DNA from: an uncultured Oscillospiraceae bacterium
GTDB taxonomy: Bacteria > Bacillota > Clostridia > Oscillospirales > Oscillospiraceae
Assembly (NCBI GenBank): GCA_934661135.1
Contig: CAKUJA010000018.1
Coordinates: 1-26,852, forward strand
Reading direction: 5' to 3'
Length of the DNA: 26,852 nt
Position 1 is the stretch's first letter; each line of letters opens with the position of its first letter. The translations under genes and the position numbers were made by a program. The notes under the pieces were generated by a model. It was given only the letters and a program-made list of their open reading frames with translations. It searched no databases and was not told the origin of the DNA. Shown piece by piece: positions 15,324 to 22,493 of the stretch.

Positions 15324-15425
15324 TCATTATTTGATAGACACAAAACTGCCGCCCAGCGCGGAAGCGTTTTTCCAAAGGACGGCATTGCGCCGGACAATCC
15401 AGTGAAAGACGCAGCCGCAAGGACG

Positions 15426-17798
15426 TCACCGAAACTCGGCAATGGTCACGCCGTCCTCGCCCTCGCCGTAGACGCCGAGCCGGAACGACTTGACATACTT
15501 ACACCGCCTCAGCTCGTCCTGCACCGCCTTGCGCAGCACACCGGTTCCCTTGCCGTGGATAATCCGCACATTCGGCAGATTTCCCATGTAAGCGGCGTCG
15601 AGGAAATTGGCCAGCACCGGCAGCGCTTCATCCACAGCCATGCCGCGGATGTCCAGCTCCGGCTGCATCGCAGCCTTCAACTCGCGCACCTTGCCCTCCA
15701 TCAGCTTTTTTGCCTTGGCCTTTGTCTCGTTTTCGAGCAGATAGACCTCGTCCGGCTTTGCGTTGATCTTCATAATCCCGGCCTGAAGCTGATAGCTTCC
15801 GTCCTTGTTGACCGCCAGCACCGTCGCCTTCGAGCCGAGCTTCAGCAGCTCTACCGTGTCCCCCGCGCGGATGGCGCGGCTGGCCGCCGGGCGCTGCTTG
15901 GCCTCCTGCTTTTCGCGCAGCTTGCCCTCGGCCTCGTTCAGGCTCCGGCGCAGCGCGGCCTGCTTTTCGTTCGCTCCCTCGACGAACGCGCCGTCCCGCG
16001 CCTGCTTGCGAAGCTGCTTCAGTTCTTCATAGACGTTGTTCGCCGTTCGGCGGGCGTCCTCAATGATGTACTGCGCCTCCTTGCGCGCCTGCTGCACGGC
16101 CTTGTCGCGCTCCGCCTTGATCTGGGCATAGTATTCGTCGGATTTTTCCTTTTGCTTCTCGGTCTCCATGCGCAGCCGTTCGGCCTCGACCTTCGCCTGC
16201 TCCATCTGCTGCCGCTGCTGTTCGAGCTGCGTCAGCACATCCTCAAAGTTGACGTCATTCTGGCTGACCATGCTGTGCGCGTCCTCGATGATCTTCTCGT
16301 CCAACCCCAGCCGCCGCGAAATTGCAAACGCGTTCGACTTGCCCGGAATGCCGATCAGCAGCCGGTACGTCGGCTGGAGGGTCTCCACGTTGAATTCACA
16401 CGATGCGTTGATAACGCCCGCCGTGCGCATCGCATAGAGCTTCAGCTCCGCGTAGTGCGTCGTGGTCGCAACCTTCGCGCCGCACTTCCGGCAGAATTCA
16501 ATCAGCGCAATTGCCAGCGCCGCGCCCTCCGCCGGGTCGGTGCCCGCGCAAAGCTCGTCGAAAAGAATCAGGCTGTCGCGGTCGCAGACCTGCAAAATCT
16601 CCACAATGTTGCGCATATGCGAGGAGAACGTCGAAAGCGACTGCTCAATCGACTGCTCGTCGCCGATGTCAGCCAATACCGTTTCAAATATCGCAATCGA
16701 GCTTCCGTCGTCCGCCGGGATGTGCAGACCGCACTCCGCCATCAACGTCAGCAAACCGATCGTTTTCAGCGTGACCGTTTTGCCGCCGGTGTTCGGCCCC
16801 GTGATGACCATCGTGTCAAAGTCAATGCCAAGGCTCAGCGAGACCGGCACGACCTTTTTCGCATCGATCAGCGGATGGCGCGCACGCTTCAGCTCCAGCT
16901 TTCCGTCCGTTCGAATGGCCGGCTCGATGCCGTGCATCGCAAACGACAGCTTCGCGCGCGCAAAAATACAGTCCAGACTCACGAGCATCTCGTAGTTGAG
17001 GTTGATGCCCTCCTGCCGCGCCGCTGCTTCGGCGGATAGCTCGGCCAGAATGCGCTCGATCTCCTTCCGCTCCGCGACGAACAGCTCCCGCAGCTCGTTG
17101 TTCGCGTTCACCGCGCTCATCGGCTCGATGAAAAACGTGCTGCCCGACGACGACACATCATGCACCAAGCCCGGAAGCTGGCTCTTGCACTCGGCCTTGA
17201 CCGGCACAACGAACCGGTCGGAGCGAATTGTCACGATCGGCTCCTGCAAAATCTTCGCATACGTCGGCGACGTGATGATCTTTTGCAGCGACTCACGGAT
17301 TTTGCTGCTCTGCTGCCGAATCTTCCGGCGAATCGACGCCAGCTCGCTGCTCGCCGCGTCCGCAATTTCATCCTTGGAAAGAATCGACGTAAAAATGCGT
17401 TCTTCAAAGAACTTGTTCGGCGTCAGTTGCCGGAAAAATATATCCAGACACGGCTCTATCGCATCGCCCTCAGCATACTCCTTCGCCGTCCGCGCCGACT
17501 TCAAAACCGTCGCCACACGCAGCAGCTCCTCCGGGTTCAAGCATCCGCCCCGGTCAGCGCGGCTCAGCGACGCGCCGACGTCAATGATCCCGCCAAAGCT
17601 CGGCGATCCCTTGACTGTCATCAGCTTGCAGGCCGCGCTTGTCTGCGCCTGCAGCAAACGGATGTCCTCCGCGTCGCCCAGCGGCATGAGCGCCATGCAC
17701 CGCTCCTTTGCCGCGGGACTTGCCGCATGGTCGGCCAGCAGTGCCAGCACCTTATCCAGCTCCAGTTTTGTCAGCGATTTCTGATATTGTTCGTTCAT
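15426..17798 (-). CDS. mutS2: MutS2 endonuclease / ribosome-rescue ATPase
   Basis: A 790-residue MutS2 with an N-terminal core and clamp region, then the ABC-type ATPase: Walker A GPNTGGKTVTLKT near residue 335, Walker B LILFDELCAGTDPAEGAALA. A long coiled coil (LTQLEQQRQQMEQAKVEAER onward), a KOW-like segment (AGDTVELLKLGSKATVLAVN) and a C-terminal Smr nuclease domain (LDIRGMAVDEAL, VRIIHGKGTGVLRKAV) follow. MutS2 proteins suppress recombination or split stalled ribosomes, depending on the species studied. The ATG at 17798 was preferred to 17804 because AGGA lies 8 rather than 2 bases away. It follows recO by 10 bases. Confidence 0.95.
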   Translation of the reverse strand: MNEQYQKSLTKLELDKVLALLADHAASPAAKERCMALMPLGDAEDIRLLQAQTSAACKLMTVKGSPSFGGIIDVGASLSRADRGGCLNPEELLRVATVLKSARTAKEYAEGDAIEPCLDIFFRQLTPNKFFEERIFTSILSKDEIADAASSELASIRRKIRQQSSKIRESLQKIITSPTYAKILQEPIVTIRSDRFVVPVKAECKSQLPGLVHDVSSSGSTFFIEPMSAVNANNELRELFVAERKEIERILAELSAEAAARQEGINLNYEMLVSLDCIFARAKLSFAMHGIEPAIRTDGKLELKRARHPLIDAKKVVPVSLSLGIDFDTMVITGPNTGGKTVTLKTIGLLTLMAECGLHIPADDGSSIAIFETVLADIGDEQSIEQSLSTFSSHMRNIVEILQVCDRDSLILFDELCAGTDPAEGAALAIALIEFCRKCGAKVATTTHYAELKLYAMRTAGVINASCEFNVETLQPTYRLLIGIPGKSNAFAISRRLGLDEKIIEDAHSMVSQNDVNFEDVLTQLEQQRQQMEQAKVEAERLRMETEKQKEKSDEYYAQIKAERDKAVQQARKEAQYIIEDARRTANNVYEELKQLRKQARDGAFVEGANEKQAALRRSLNEAEGKLREKQEAKQRPAASRAIRAGDTVELLKLGSKATVLAVNKDGSYQLQAGIMKINAKPDEVYLLENETKAKAKKLMEGKVRELKAAMQPELDIRGMAVDEALPVLANFLDAAYMGNLPNVRIIHGKGTGVLRKAVQDELRRCKYVKSFRLGVYGEGEDGVTIAEFR

Positions 17799-17808
17799 AT
17801 CCATGTTC

Positions 17809-18549
17809 CTATGTCAAAAGAAGTGATTTGTAAAAATCCAGTGTGTAAAATCCGCGTTCGAGCTGCGTCACAAGATAGGTCTCCGCCACGTCAGCCAGCT
17901 CCTTGCGCGCGCCGCCCTCCAGCGAAAACGCAAACAGCCGCTTCGCGTCGCAGCGCGTGATATAGCGCATCGCGGCCAAGCATCCCGCGCTCACCGGCAG
18001 GCTCAGTCCCTCGCCGATGCCGCATTCCAAGCACTGCAAGCAGCCGCCCGATACCAGGAACCTGCCGCAGTCCTGCCGCCCGCATACCGCGCACCCGGTC
18101 AAATCCGGCTCATACCCGCCAACGCAAGCCAGCCGCAATTCAAATGCGGCTTTCACCAAATCCTGCGGCTTTTGCAGCTTCGCAAGCGCATAAAACGCGT
18201 TGAGCGTCAGCGGCAACACCTCGCCGCTTGCCGCATCCTCCTGTGAGAGCACCTCCGCCGCCTGCGCAAAATACGTCGCCAGTGACAGCAGCTCGATGTC
18301 CGTCCGCAGCTCCGGGAACATCTCAATCGCCGTCGCTTCCGATACCGACGAAAAGCCGCGGTTCTCCGCAATCGTAAATTCCGAATAGCAGAGCAGTTGA
18401 CACGCGCCCTTGTTTCGGCTGCGGTTTGTGCGCACGCCGCGCGCTTTCGTGGAAATAAGTCCCTGTTCCCGCGTCAGAATATTCAAAATCAGGTCGCTTT
18501 CCTTATATTCTGTTGTCCGCAGAACCAGTCCCGTCACTTTCTCTACCAT
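17809..18549 (-). CDS. recO: DNA repair protein RecO
   Basis: RecO loads RecA on SSB-coated single-stranded DNA with RecF and RecR. The 246-residue product begins with the typical OB fold (TGLVLRTTEYKESDLILNIL, TREQGLISTKARGVR). A helical region follows, then a C-terminal zinc finger with CAVCGRQDC and CLQCLEC. The start has GGGAG 6 bases upstream, inside yqzL. The first 47 bases overlap yqzL in another frame. Confidence 0.95.
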   Translation of the reverse strand: MVEKVTGLVLRTTEYKESDLILNILTREQGLISTKARGVRTNRSRNKGACQLLCYSEFTIAENRGFSSVSEATAIEMFPELRTDIELLSLATYFAQAAEVLSQEDAASGEVLPLTLNAFYALAKLQKPQDLVKAAFELRLACVGGYEPDLTGCAVCGRQDCGRFLVSGGCLQCLECGIGEGLSLPVSAGCLAAMRYITRCDAKRLFAFSLEGGARKELADVAETYLVTQLERGFYTLDFYKSLLLT

Positions 18550-18634
18550 TGCTTGCTCCCTGTTGCCGGTACAGCAGATACGCCTCCGGCGCGCCGGTCT
18601 CGCAGAATAAGTCCCAGTAAAACTCCTTTGTCAT
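18503..18634 (-). CDS. yqzL: YqzL family small protein
   Basis: A 43-residue reading frame beginning MTKEFYWDLFCETGAPEAYL. It matches the pattern of YqzL (W...F...TG....YLLY), a small protein of unknown function found just upstream of recO in Firmicutes. It has an ideal ribosome site (GGAGG, 8 bases from ATG). Its last 47 bases overlap the start of recO in a different frame, and this tail (after about residue 28) is probably not conserved. Position, start signal and motif all agree; era, the usual upstream neighbour, is absent and an HD-domain gene stands there instead. Confidence 0.8.
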   Translation of the reverse strand: MTKEFYWDLFCETGAPEAYLLYRQQGASNGRESDGTGSADNRI

Positions 18635-18696
18635 GTGCCATCCCTCCTACCGTTAGGATGGACATCCCCGGAACCCGCTATCCCGGAAGTTTTTAG

Positions 18697-19353
18697 TCAA
18701 ATCAACTGCTGCTCATTGATCATCAGCTTAAATTGCAGTCCCAGCTTCTCCGCCGCTTTCCGGCAGAGAATCATGCGCTGCATGAAAATTTCAAAATAAT
18801 CCATCACCGAGCCGTAGTGCGTATCAACGGTCAGCTTCAGCTTGATGAGCGTATGCGCCTCGTTGATTTTCAGCTCCGCCTTCGTCACGGAGTAATTCAC
18901 CCGGTCGTGAATGTCAAAGCTCGACGTATCCTGATTGCGCACGCGGTTGCGCCGCACATCGCTCTTGTCCGCAAGAATCAGCGCCGCCGCTACCGGACTG
19001 ACCGGTACGCCCGTACCCTCGTCATGGTTGCCGATGGCCGAGACGATCACGCCGATCTCATCCGGCGAAAAGCCCATGTGGTCAAGCAGACGGAACGCCA
19101 TCACCGCCCCGGACTGGCTGTGGTCGACCCGGTTGACCAGATTGCCGATGTCGTGCAGATACGCCGCAATCTTCGTCAGCTCCACCGTGTGCTCCGGGTA
19201 ACCGAGCGTCTGCATGATATATCCCGCCTTTTCCGCCACCAGCGTTACGTGCGCAAAGCTGTGCTCCGTAAATCCCAGCGCCACGAGCGACGCGTCTGCC
19301 TGCCGGATATAGGAGTTGATCTCCTCATTCTTTTTAATTTCCTCGTATGTCAT
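18697..19353 (-). CDS. HD-domain phosphohydrolase
   Basis: A 218-residue soluble protein with an HD metal-dependent phosphohydrolase signature: His near residue 35 (EHSFAHVTLV), HD at 67-68 (AAYLHDIGNL) and GNHDEG at 108-113. A downstream Asp occurs in ILADKSDVRRNR. The substrate cannot be told from the sequence. An ATG at 19380 is possible, but the one at 19353 has GAGG 8 bases upstream. It leads the co-directional set HD-yqzL-recO-mutS2, with 62 bases to yqzL and no obvious terminator, so it may be in that operon. Confidence 0.85.
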   Translation of the reverse strand: MTYEEIKKNEEINSYIRQADASLVALGFTEHSFAHVTLVAEKAGYIMQTLGYPEHTVELTKIAAYLHDIGNLVNRVDHSQSGAVMAFRLLDHMGFSPDEIGVIVSAIGNHDEGTGVPVSPVAAALILADKSDVRRNRVRNQDTSSFDIHDRVNYSVTKAELKINEAHTLIKLKLTVDTHYGSVMDYFEIFMQRMILCRKAAEKLGLQFKLMINEQQLI

Positions 19354-19390
19354 CGTGCATACCTCATTTCCAGATTTCATTTTTCTATTT

Positions 19391-19419
19391 ATTTTACCCT
19401 TCCTGTGCCCTCAAATCAA
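19391..19419 (-). promoter_or_regulatory. Sigma-A promoter of the HD-yqzL-recO-mutS2 set
   Basis: TTGATT (19419-19414) and TAAAAT (19396-19391) with a 17-base spacer on the minus strand, about 35 bases from the chosen start. It is divergent from the promoter at 19466-19494. Confidence 0.7.
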
Positions 19420-19465
19420 GTGCGAACACGTAAAAAGCGCGTAAAACGCCCCACGCAGTCCGTTC

Positions 19466-19494
19466 TTGCGCTTTTCCCAAAGCTGTGGTATATT
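19466..19494 (+). promoter_or_regulatory. Sigma-A promoter of the small membrane protein gene
   Basis: TTGCGC (19466-19471) and TATATT (19489-19494) with a 17-base spacer, about 40 bases before the GTG start. The surrounding bases are A/T-rich, unlike the rest of the window. Confidence 0.65.
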
Positions 19495-19541
19495 GAAAAT
19501 TAAGATATATTTAAGATAAAAGAGCCAAGGAGGGCTTCAGC

Positions 19542-19790
19542 GTGCAAAAAATCAAGAATTATCTTTGTTCAGAAAAAGGTATGCGGTTTATCAATGTGTT
19601 GTTTGCACTTTCCCTGCTGATTCGCCGCAGCGGCATTGGTCTGATCGCTTATCTCTGTTGGGGCGTTTATCTGCTGTATTGTATCCGCTGTACGGAACAG
19701 AAAACTATGAAGATCATGTATTCCATTCTTCTTGCGTTTGCTGCTGCGGTCATAGGACTGAACATTTACTTGTATCTTACTCTGAAATAG
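19542..19790 (+). CDS. Small hydrophobic membrane protein, unknown function
   Basis: An 82-residue protein starting at GTG (19542) with AAGGAGGG 8 bases upstream. After a short basic N-terminus (MQKIKNYLCSEKGMR) it has two or three membrane helices: about residues 16-27 and 30-48, and a clear one at 60-80 (SILLAFAAAVIGLNIYLYLTLK). No family was recognised. A plausible promoter upstream, a good ribosome site and a strong terminator directly after the stop argue that it is a real single-gene unit. Its base composition is lower in GC than its neighbours, which may mean acquisition or simply membrane codon use. Confidence 0.75.
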   Translation: MQKIKNYLCSEKGMRFINVLFALSLLIRRSGIGLIAYLCWGVYLLYCIRCTEQKTMKIMYSILLAFAAAVIGLNIYLYLTLK

Positions 19791-19797
19791 TAAAATG

Positions 19798-19838
19798 CCC
19801 CTGCCTGTAAGACTGCACAGGCAGGGGTTGTTTTCTTT
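19798..19838. terminator. Shared bidirectional terminator
   Basis: An 11-bp perfect stem (CCCCTGCCTGT at 19798-19808 with ACAGGCAGGGG at 19817-19827) and an 8-base loop. The plus-strand tail is TTGTTTTCTTT; the minus-strand tail is CATTTTAC. It serves the small membrane protein gene and the convergent thiT, whose stop codon lies within the plus-strand tail. Confidence 0.88.
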
Positions 19839-20391
19839 ACTTGGCAAGATCGGTGCCGTTGATGTACTTTTTCAGCGGCACATAGAGCAGCGCAGTGATA
19901 ACCAGGCAGAGCACCATGTCGATGAACACATAGCTGCCGTTGTAGACTGCGGAGTAGATGTACGGGTTCGTAAACACGGAGTTAAACAGCTCCGTCGGCT
20001 CATAGATCCGGTAGATCGTGATGCCGCTGATGAAGTGCACGATGAAACGGCACACACAGCCGACCACCGTGCCGACGAAAATGCCGCCTTTCTTCCCGTG
20101 GAAGAATCCGGCTACGCCCAGCACGCCAAACGCCAGCAGATAGTCCAGCAGCATCGACGTCGGACCCCATGCGTATGCGCCGTCGAGCAAGAGCTGGAGC
20201 AGACCGTAAGCGAACGACGTCAAAAACGCCGGACCTGCGCCCCAGCGGGAGCAATAGAGGAAGATCGGCAGCATTCCGATGCAGACGCTGCCGCCCTGCG
20301 GCAGCTCCAGCAGCTTGAGGTAGCTCAGCGCCGTCGCCACAGCCACCATCAGTGCGCCCTCGCAGAGCGCGCGCAATTTTTTGTGATTCAT
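19837..20391 (-). CDS. thiT: ECF transporter S component, thiamine-specific (ThiT)
   Basis: A 184-residue membrane protein with about six helices, matching the ThiT thiamine-binding subunit of energy-coupling factor transporters. Recognisable family segments are LPQGGSVCIGMLPIFLYC, AFLTSFAYGLLQLLL and LLDYLLAFGVLGVAGFFHGK. It would work with the shared EcfT and EcfA energising module, which is not in the window. The start has AGGA 7 bases upstream. A TPP riboswitch and terminator in its leader tie expression to the thiamine pyrophosphate level and independently support the substrate assignment. Confidence 0.95.
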   Translation of the reverse strand: MNHKKLRALCEGALMVAVATALSYLKLLELPQGGSVCIGMLPIFLYCSRWGAGPAFLTSFAYGLLQLLLDGAYAWGPTSMLLDYLLAFGVLGVAGFFHGKKGGIFVGTVVGCVCRFIVHFISGITIYRIYEPTELFNSVFTNPYIYSAVYNGSYVFIDMVLCLVITALLYVPLKKYINGTDLAK

Positions 20392-20438
20392 ACTTGGTTC
20401 CTGCTTTCTTTCTGGAGATCAATCCCAACGGAACAGAT

Positions 20439-20469
20439 GAAAAAACCGCATTGCGGCTCGCAATGCGGT
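20439..20469 (-). terminator. Expression-platform terminator of the TPP riboswitch
   Basis: A perfect 11-bp stem (20469-20459 with 20455-20445, loop of three) followed by six T residues (20445-20440) on the minus strand, between the TPP aptamer and thiT. It is expected to form when TPP is bound. Confidence 0.88.
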
Positions 20470-20491
20470 CAAAATCACGTTCAGATACTCG

Positions 20492-20578
20492 CATTCCTAC
20501 GCCGGCATTATCCGGATCAGGTTAGAGGGTTCAAGCGTCTGCTCATCTCAGCCGTTTTCACAGCACCCCTTGGAATTG
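20492..20578 (-). ncRNA. TPP riboswitch (THI element)
   Basis: The minus strand contains the conserved THI-box parts in order: AAGGGGTGC, GGCTGAGATGAGC, GAACCCTCTAACCTGATC and CCGGATAATGCCGGCGTAGG. A closing P1 helix is formed by ATTCC and GGAAT. With the terminator just downstream, it should switch thiT off when thiamine pyrophosphate is plentiful. Confidence 0.96.
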
Positions 20579-20586
20579 TCGGTCTT

Positions 20587-20615
20587 ATTATAGCCTACCA
20601 TGCAGAATTTGTCAA
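20587..20615 (-). promoter_or_regulatory. Consensus sigma-A promoter of the thiT leader
   Basis: Perfect TTGACA (20615-20610) and TATAAT (20592-20587) with a 17-base spacer on the minus strand, ending about 10 bases before the TPP aptamer. Confidence 0.92.
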
Positions 20616-20681
20616 GAATCCAAACCACACTGCGCAACGTCCGAAATCCCCCGCCGCCCCTGCCTGCCCTTCCTGCCGCCA

Positions 20682-20733
20682 CGGATTGCCTTCCCCTCCG
20701 GGGAAGGTGTCTGCGAAGCAGACGGATGAGGGT
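20682..20733. repeat. Double-hairpin dispersed repeat, copy 1
   Basis: A 52-base sequence holding two adjacent palindromes, CCTTCCCCTCCGGGGAAGG and GTCTGCGAAGCAGAC, then GGATGAGGGT. The same 52 bases, with one difference, form the right end of the window (26801-26852). Confidence 0.85.
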
Positions 20734-20769
20734 CGGGGAGCAGTTCCAACACATCGTGCAACCTCCGAT

Positions 20770-21345
20770 CTCCCGCCGCACCCGTAGGGGCGGATGACCC
20801 TGTCCGCCCGCTTCTTCCGGTTTCCTCCGCACCCAAAGGAACGCTTTTTTGAACCCATTCTTTTCTTTCTCCTGCTGAGAAAGAAAAGAACGGTTTCAAG
20901 CTGCCAAGAAAAGAAAGAGGGCAAAGTGCCAACCGTAGTCCAAAATTTTTCTCAAAAAATCTCAGCCTTCCTCCGTCCGTCCCATCCATCCCTACCACCC
21001 GAAAGGTCTCTGCGCTCTGCGCATCGCCTTTCGGAGACACCTGCAATGCTCCCACCACGCCTTTTTGTAGGGGCGGACGACTCTGTCCGCCCTTACCGCA
21101 CTATGATTTCGCCGCAGACTTCTGCGAAACCATCTTTGCCTGCTGGCGGGCGGACAGTGTCGTCCGCCCCTACAATTCTATCGTTTTTTCCGAATTCCAT
21201 ACGCCGCGGATTCCAAAGGCATCAGCCGGATCTGACGCGGTCTCTCAGAAGGGGTGCGTGGAAACCATTCGAAAGGTTTCCCCGCGCTCCTTTTTCTTTT
21301 GCCAGGCGTTTTCTTTTTGGCGTCTCAAAAAGAAAACGCCGTTCG
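20770..21345. repeat. Composite palindromic repeat mosaic, copy 2
   Basis: The same module order as at 10449-11040. A GTAGGGGCGGAT box lies at 20784-20809, and a perfect 14-bp T/C-rich hairpin at 20858-20890. An inverted pair of 26-base boxes lies at 21067-21092 and 21148-21173. The CATTCGAAAGGTTTCCCC segment is near 21269-21286. A final 14-bp hairpin, GGCGTTTTCTTTTT with AAAAAGAAAACGCC, lies at 21305-21340. The stretch 20890-21066 between modules shows no similarity to copy 1 and contains no recognised gene. It fills nearly all of the space between the thiT and thiN promoters. Confidence 0.8.
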
Positions 21346-21355
21346 TTCCTCTTTC

Positions 21356-21384
21356 TTGCATTTATCCGCACAATCTCATATAAT
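21356..21384 (+). promoter_or_regulatory. Sigma-A promoter of thiN
   Basis: TTGCAT (21356-21361) and a perfect TATAAT (21379-21384) with a 17-base spacer. The thiN ATG follows about 30 bases later with GAGG in front of it. Confidence 0.75.
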
Positions 21385-21415
21385 ATTACAAATCCAACCA
21401 CAATGAGGTACTCCC

Positions 21416-22041
21416 ATGAATCGTTGCTTTATTTATTCTGCCGGCACGTTCTACGGTCTGCGTGAGCAGCCGCGTCCCGGCGATTTCAAAATCGCGGCCG
21501 ACGCCGGCCTGCTGCTCTGCCGGAAGCTCGGCATCGAGCCAGATCTTATCATTGGCGACTTCGACTCCATGCCCCAGCCAAAAGATGAGCCCTGTGTCCG
21601 CGTCCCGGTTGAAAAAGACGATACCGACACGATGCTTGCCCTGCGAGAAGGTCTGGCGCACGGCTGCACCGAGTTCTATTTCTACGGCGCTACCGGCGGC
21701 CGCCGCCTTGACCACACGCTGGCCAACCTTCAATCTCTCGCGTTCCTCCGTCGCCATGGCGCGCGCGGCTACGCTTTGTCTACACCGTTATCGAAAATGA
21801 ACACCTGACCGTCCGTCAAACCGTCGACTGGGGTCTGCTTTCGATCTTCAACCTCGGCGCCGACGCCGAAGGTCTCACGCTGCGCGGTGTGCAGTACGAG
21901 CTGACCGACGGCACGCTCGGCAGCGCCTTCCCGCTGGGCGTCAGCAATCACATCATCGCTCCGCAGGCCGATATCGACGTCCGGTGCGGACTGCTGCTCG
22001 TCGGCTGGGAGCTTCCCCCGCTTTCTCCCTCAAACGTCTAA
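21416..22041 (+). pseudogene. thiN: Thiamine pyrophosphokinase, interrupted by a frameshift
   Basis: Thiamine pyrophosphokinase makes TPP from thiamine and ATP. The first frame gives 130 residues with the catalytic half: DLIIGDFDSM, DDTDTMLAL and GATGGRRLDHTLANLQSL. It then runs into a stop at about 21808. From about 21775 a second frame continues with the C-terminal half: FVYTVIENEHLTVR, AEGLTLRGVQYEL and FPLGVSNHI, ending with TAA at 22039-22041. Adding one base to the TTT run at 21775-21777 would join the halves as GYAFVYTVIENE into a protein of about 208 residues, the usual length. The cause may be a real mutation, a sequencing error or, less likely, programmed frameshifting. TPK has no riboswitch here. 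Confidence 0.88.
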
Positions 22042-22075
22042 AAAAGTATGTCTTTTCCAGTATCGTTCAAATCTT

Positions 22076-22347
22076 GCGTCAGTTGACAAGGGCACACGCG
22101 GTTTTTCGCGGGGCAAAACAACGTCTGGCTGTGTTATCCTCGTTGGTGGGCGTCAGCCCACCTGTCTCGTCTGCCTTACCAGCCGCCGTTTATCCGCCGC
22201 GAAAAACTCCGAAGGACTTGTCGGCACGGCTGGGGCGTTGCCTGCAAGGCAGAGGACGCAGGATTGCTGGCGCAAGTCAAGGACGATAACGCCGCAGGCG
22301 GCGTTCCAGCCGCGCCCGCAAGCGTGTGTGCCCTTGTCAACTGACGC
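22076..22347. repeat. MITE-like element, family B
   Basis: A 272-bp non-coding element bounded by near-perfect inverted ends. The left end is GCGTCAGTTGACAAGGGCACAC (22076-22097), and its exact complement ends at 22347. Just inside, CGCGGTTTTTCGCGG near 22097-22111 faces CCGCGAAAAACTCCG near 22198-22212. The transcript could fold into a large branched hairpin. It lies between thiN and the ATPase gene. The rest of that 450-base gap holds only A/T-rich sequence with a possible TATACT box at 22454-22459 lacking a convincing -35. Confidence 0.8.
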
Positions 22348-22493
22348 TTGGCTTGACGAAACATCTCTCGCCGAATCTGCTTGCCGAATTGTGCGGCGCT
22401 GCCTTATTTTTCATAAAACAGCCATAATTTATATTCTGTTTACATTTTTCTCCTATACTATCTTTAAAGTGTGGCAAAAGGAGGTTCCTGCCC

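Noticed and set aside
15345..15425. Possible terminator after mutS2
   Set aside because: Only a short CGGC/GCCG stem without a proper T-tract is seen.
20612..21465. Short open frames across the intergenic region between thiT and thiN, and likewise across 10429-11140
   Set aside because: They cross palindromic repeats, differ between the two repeat copies and show no protein-like composition or start signals.
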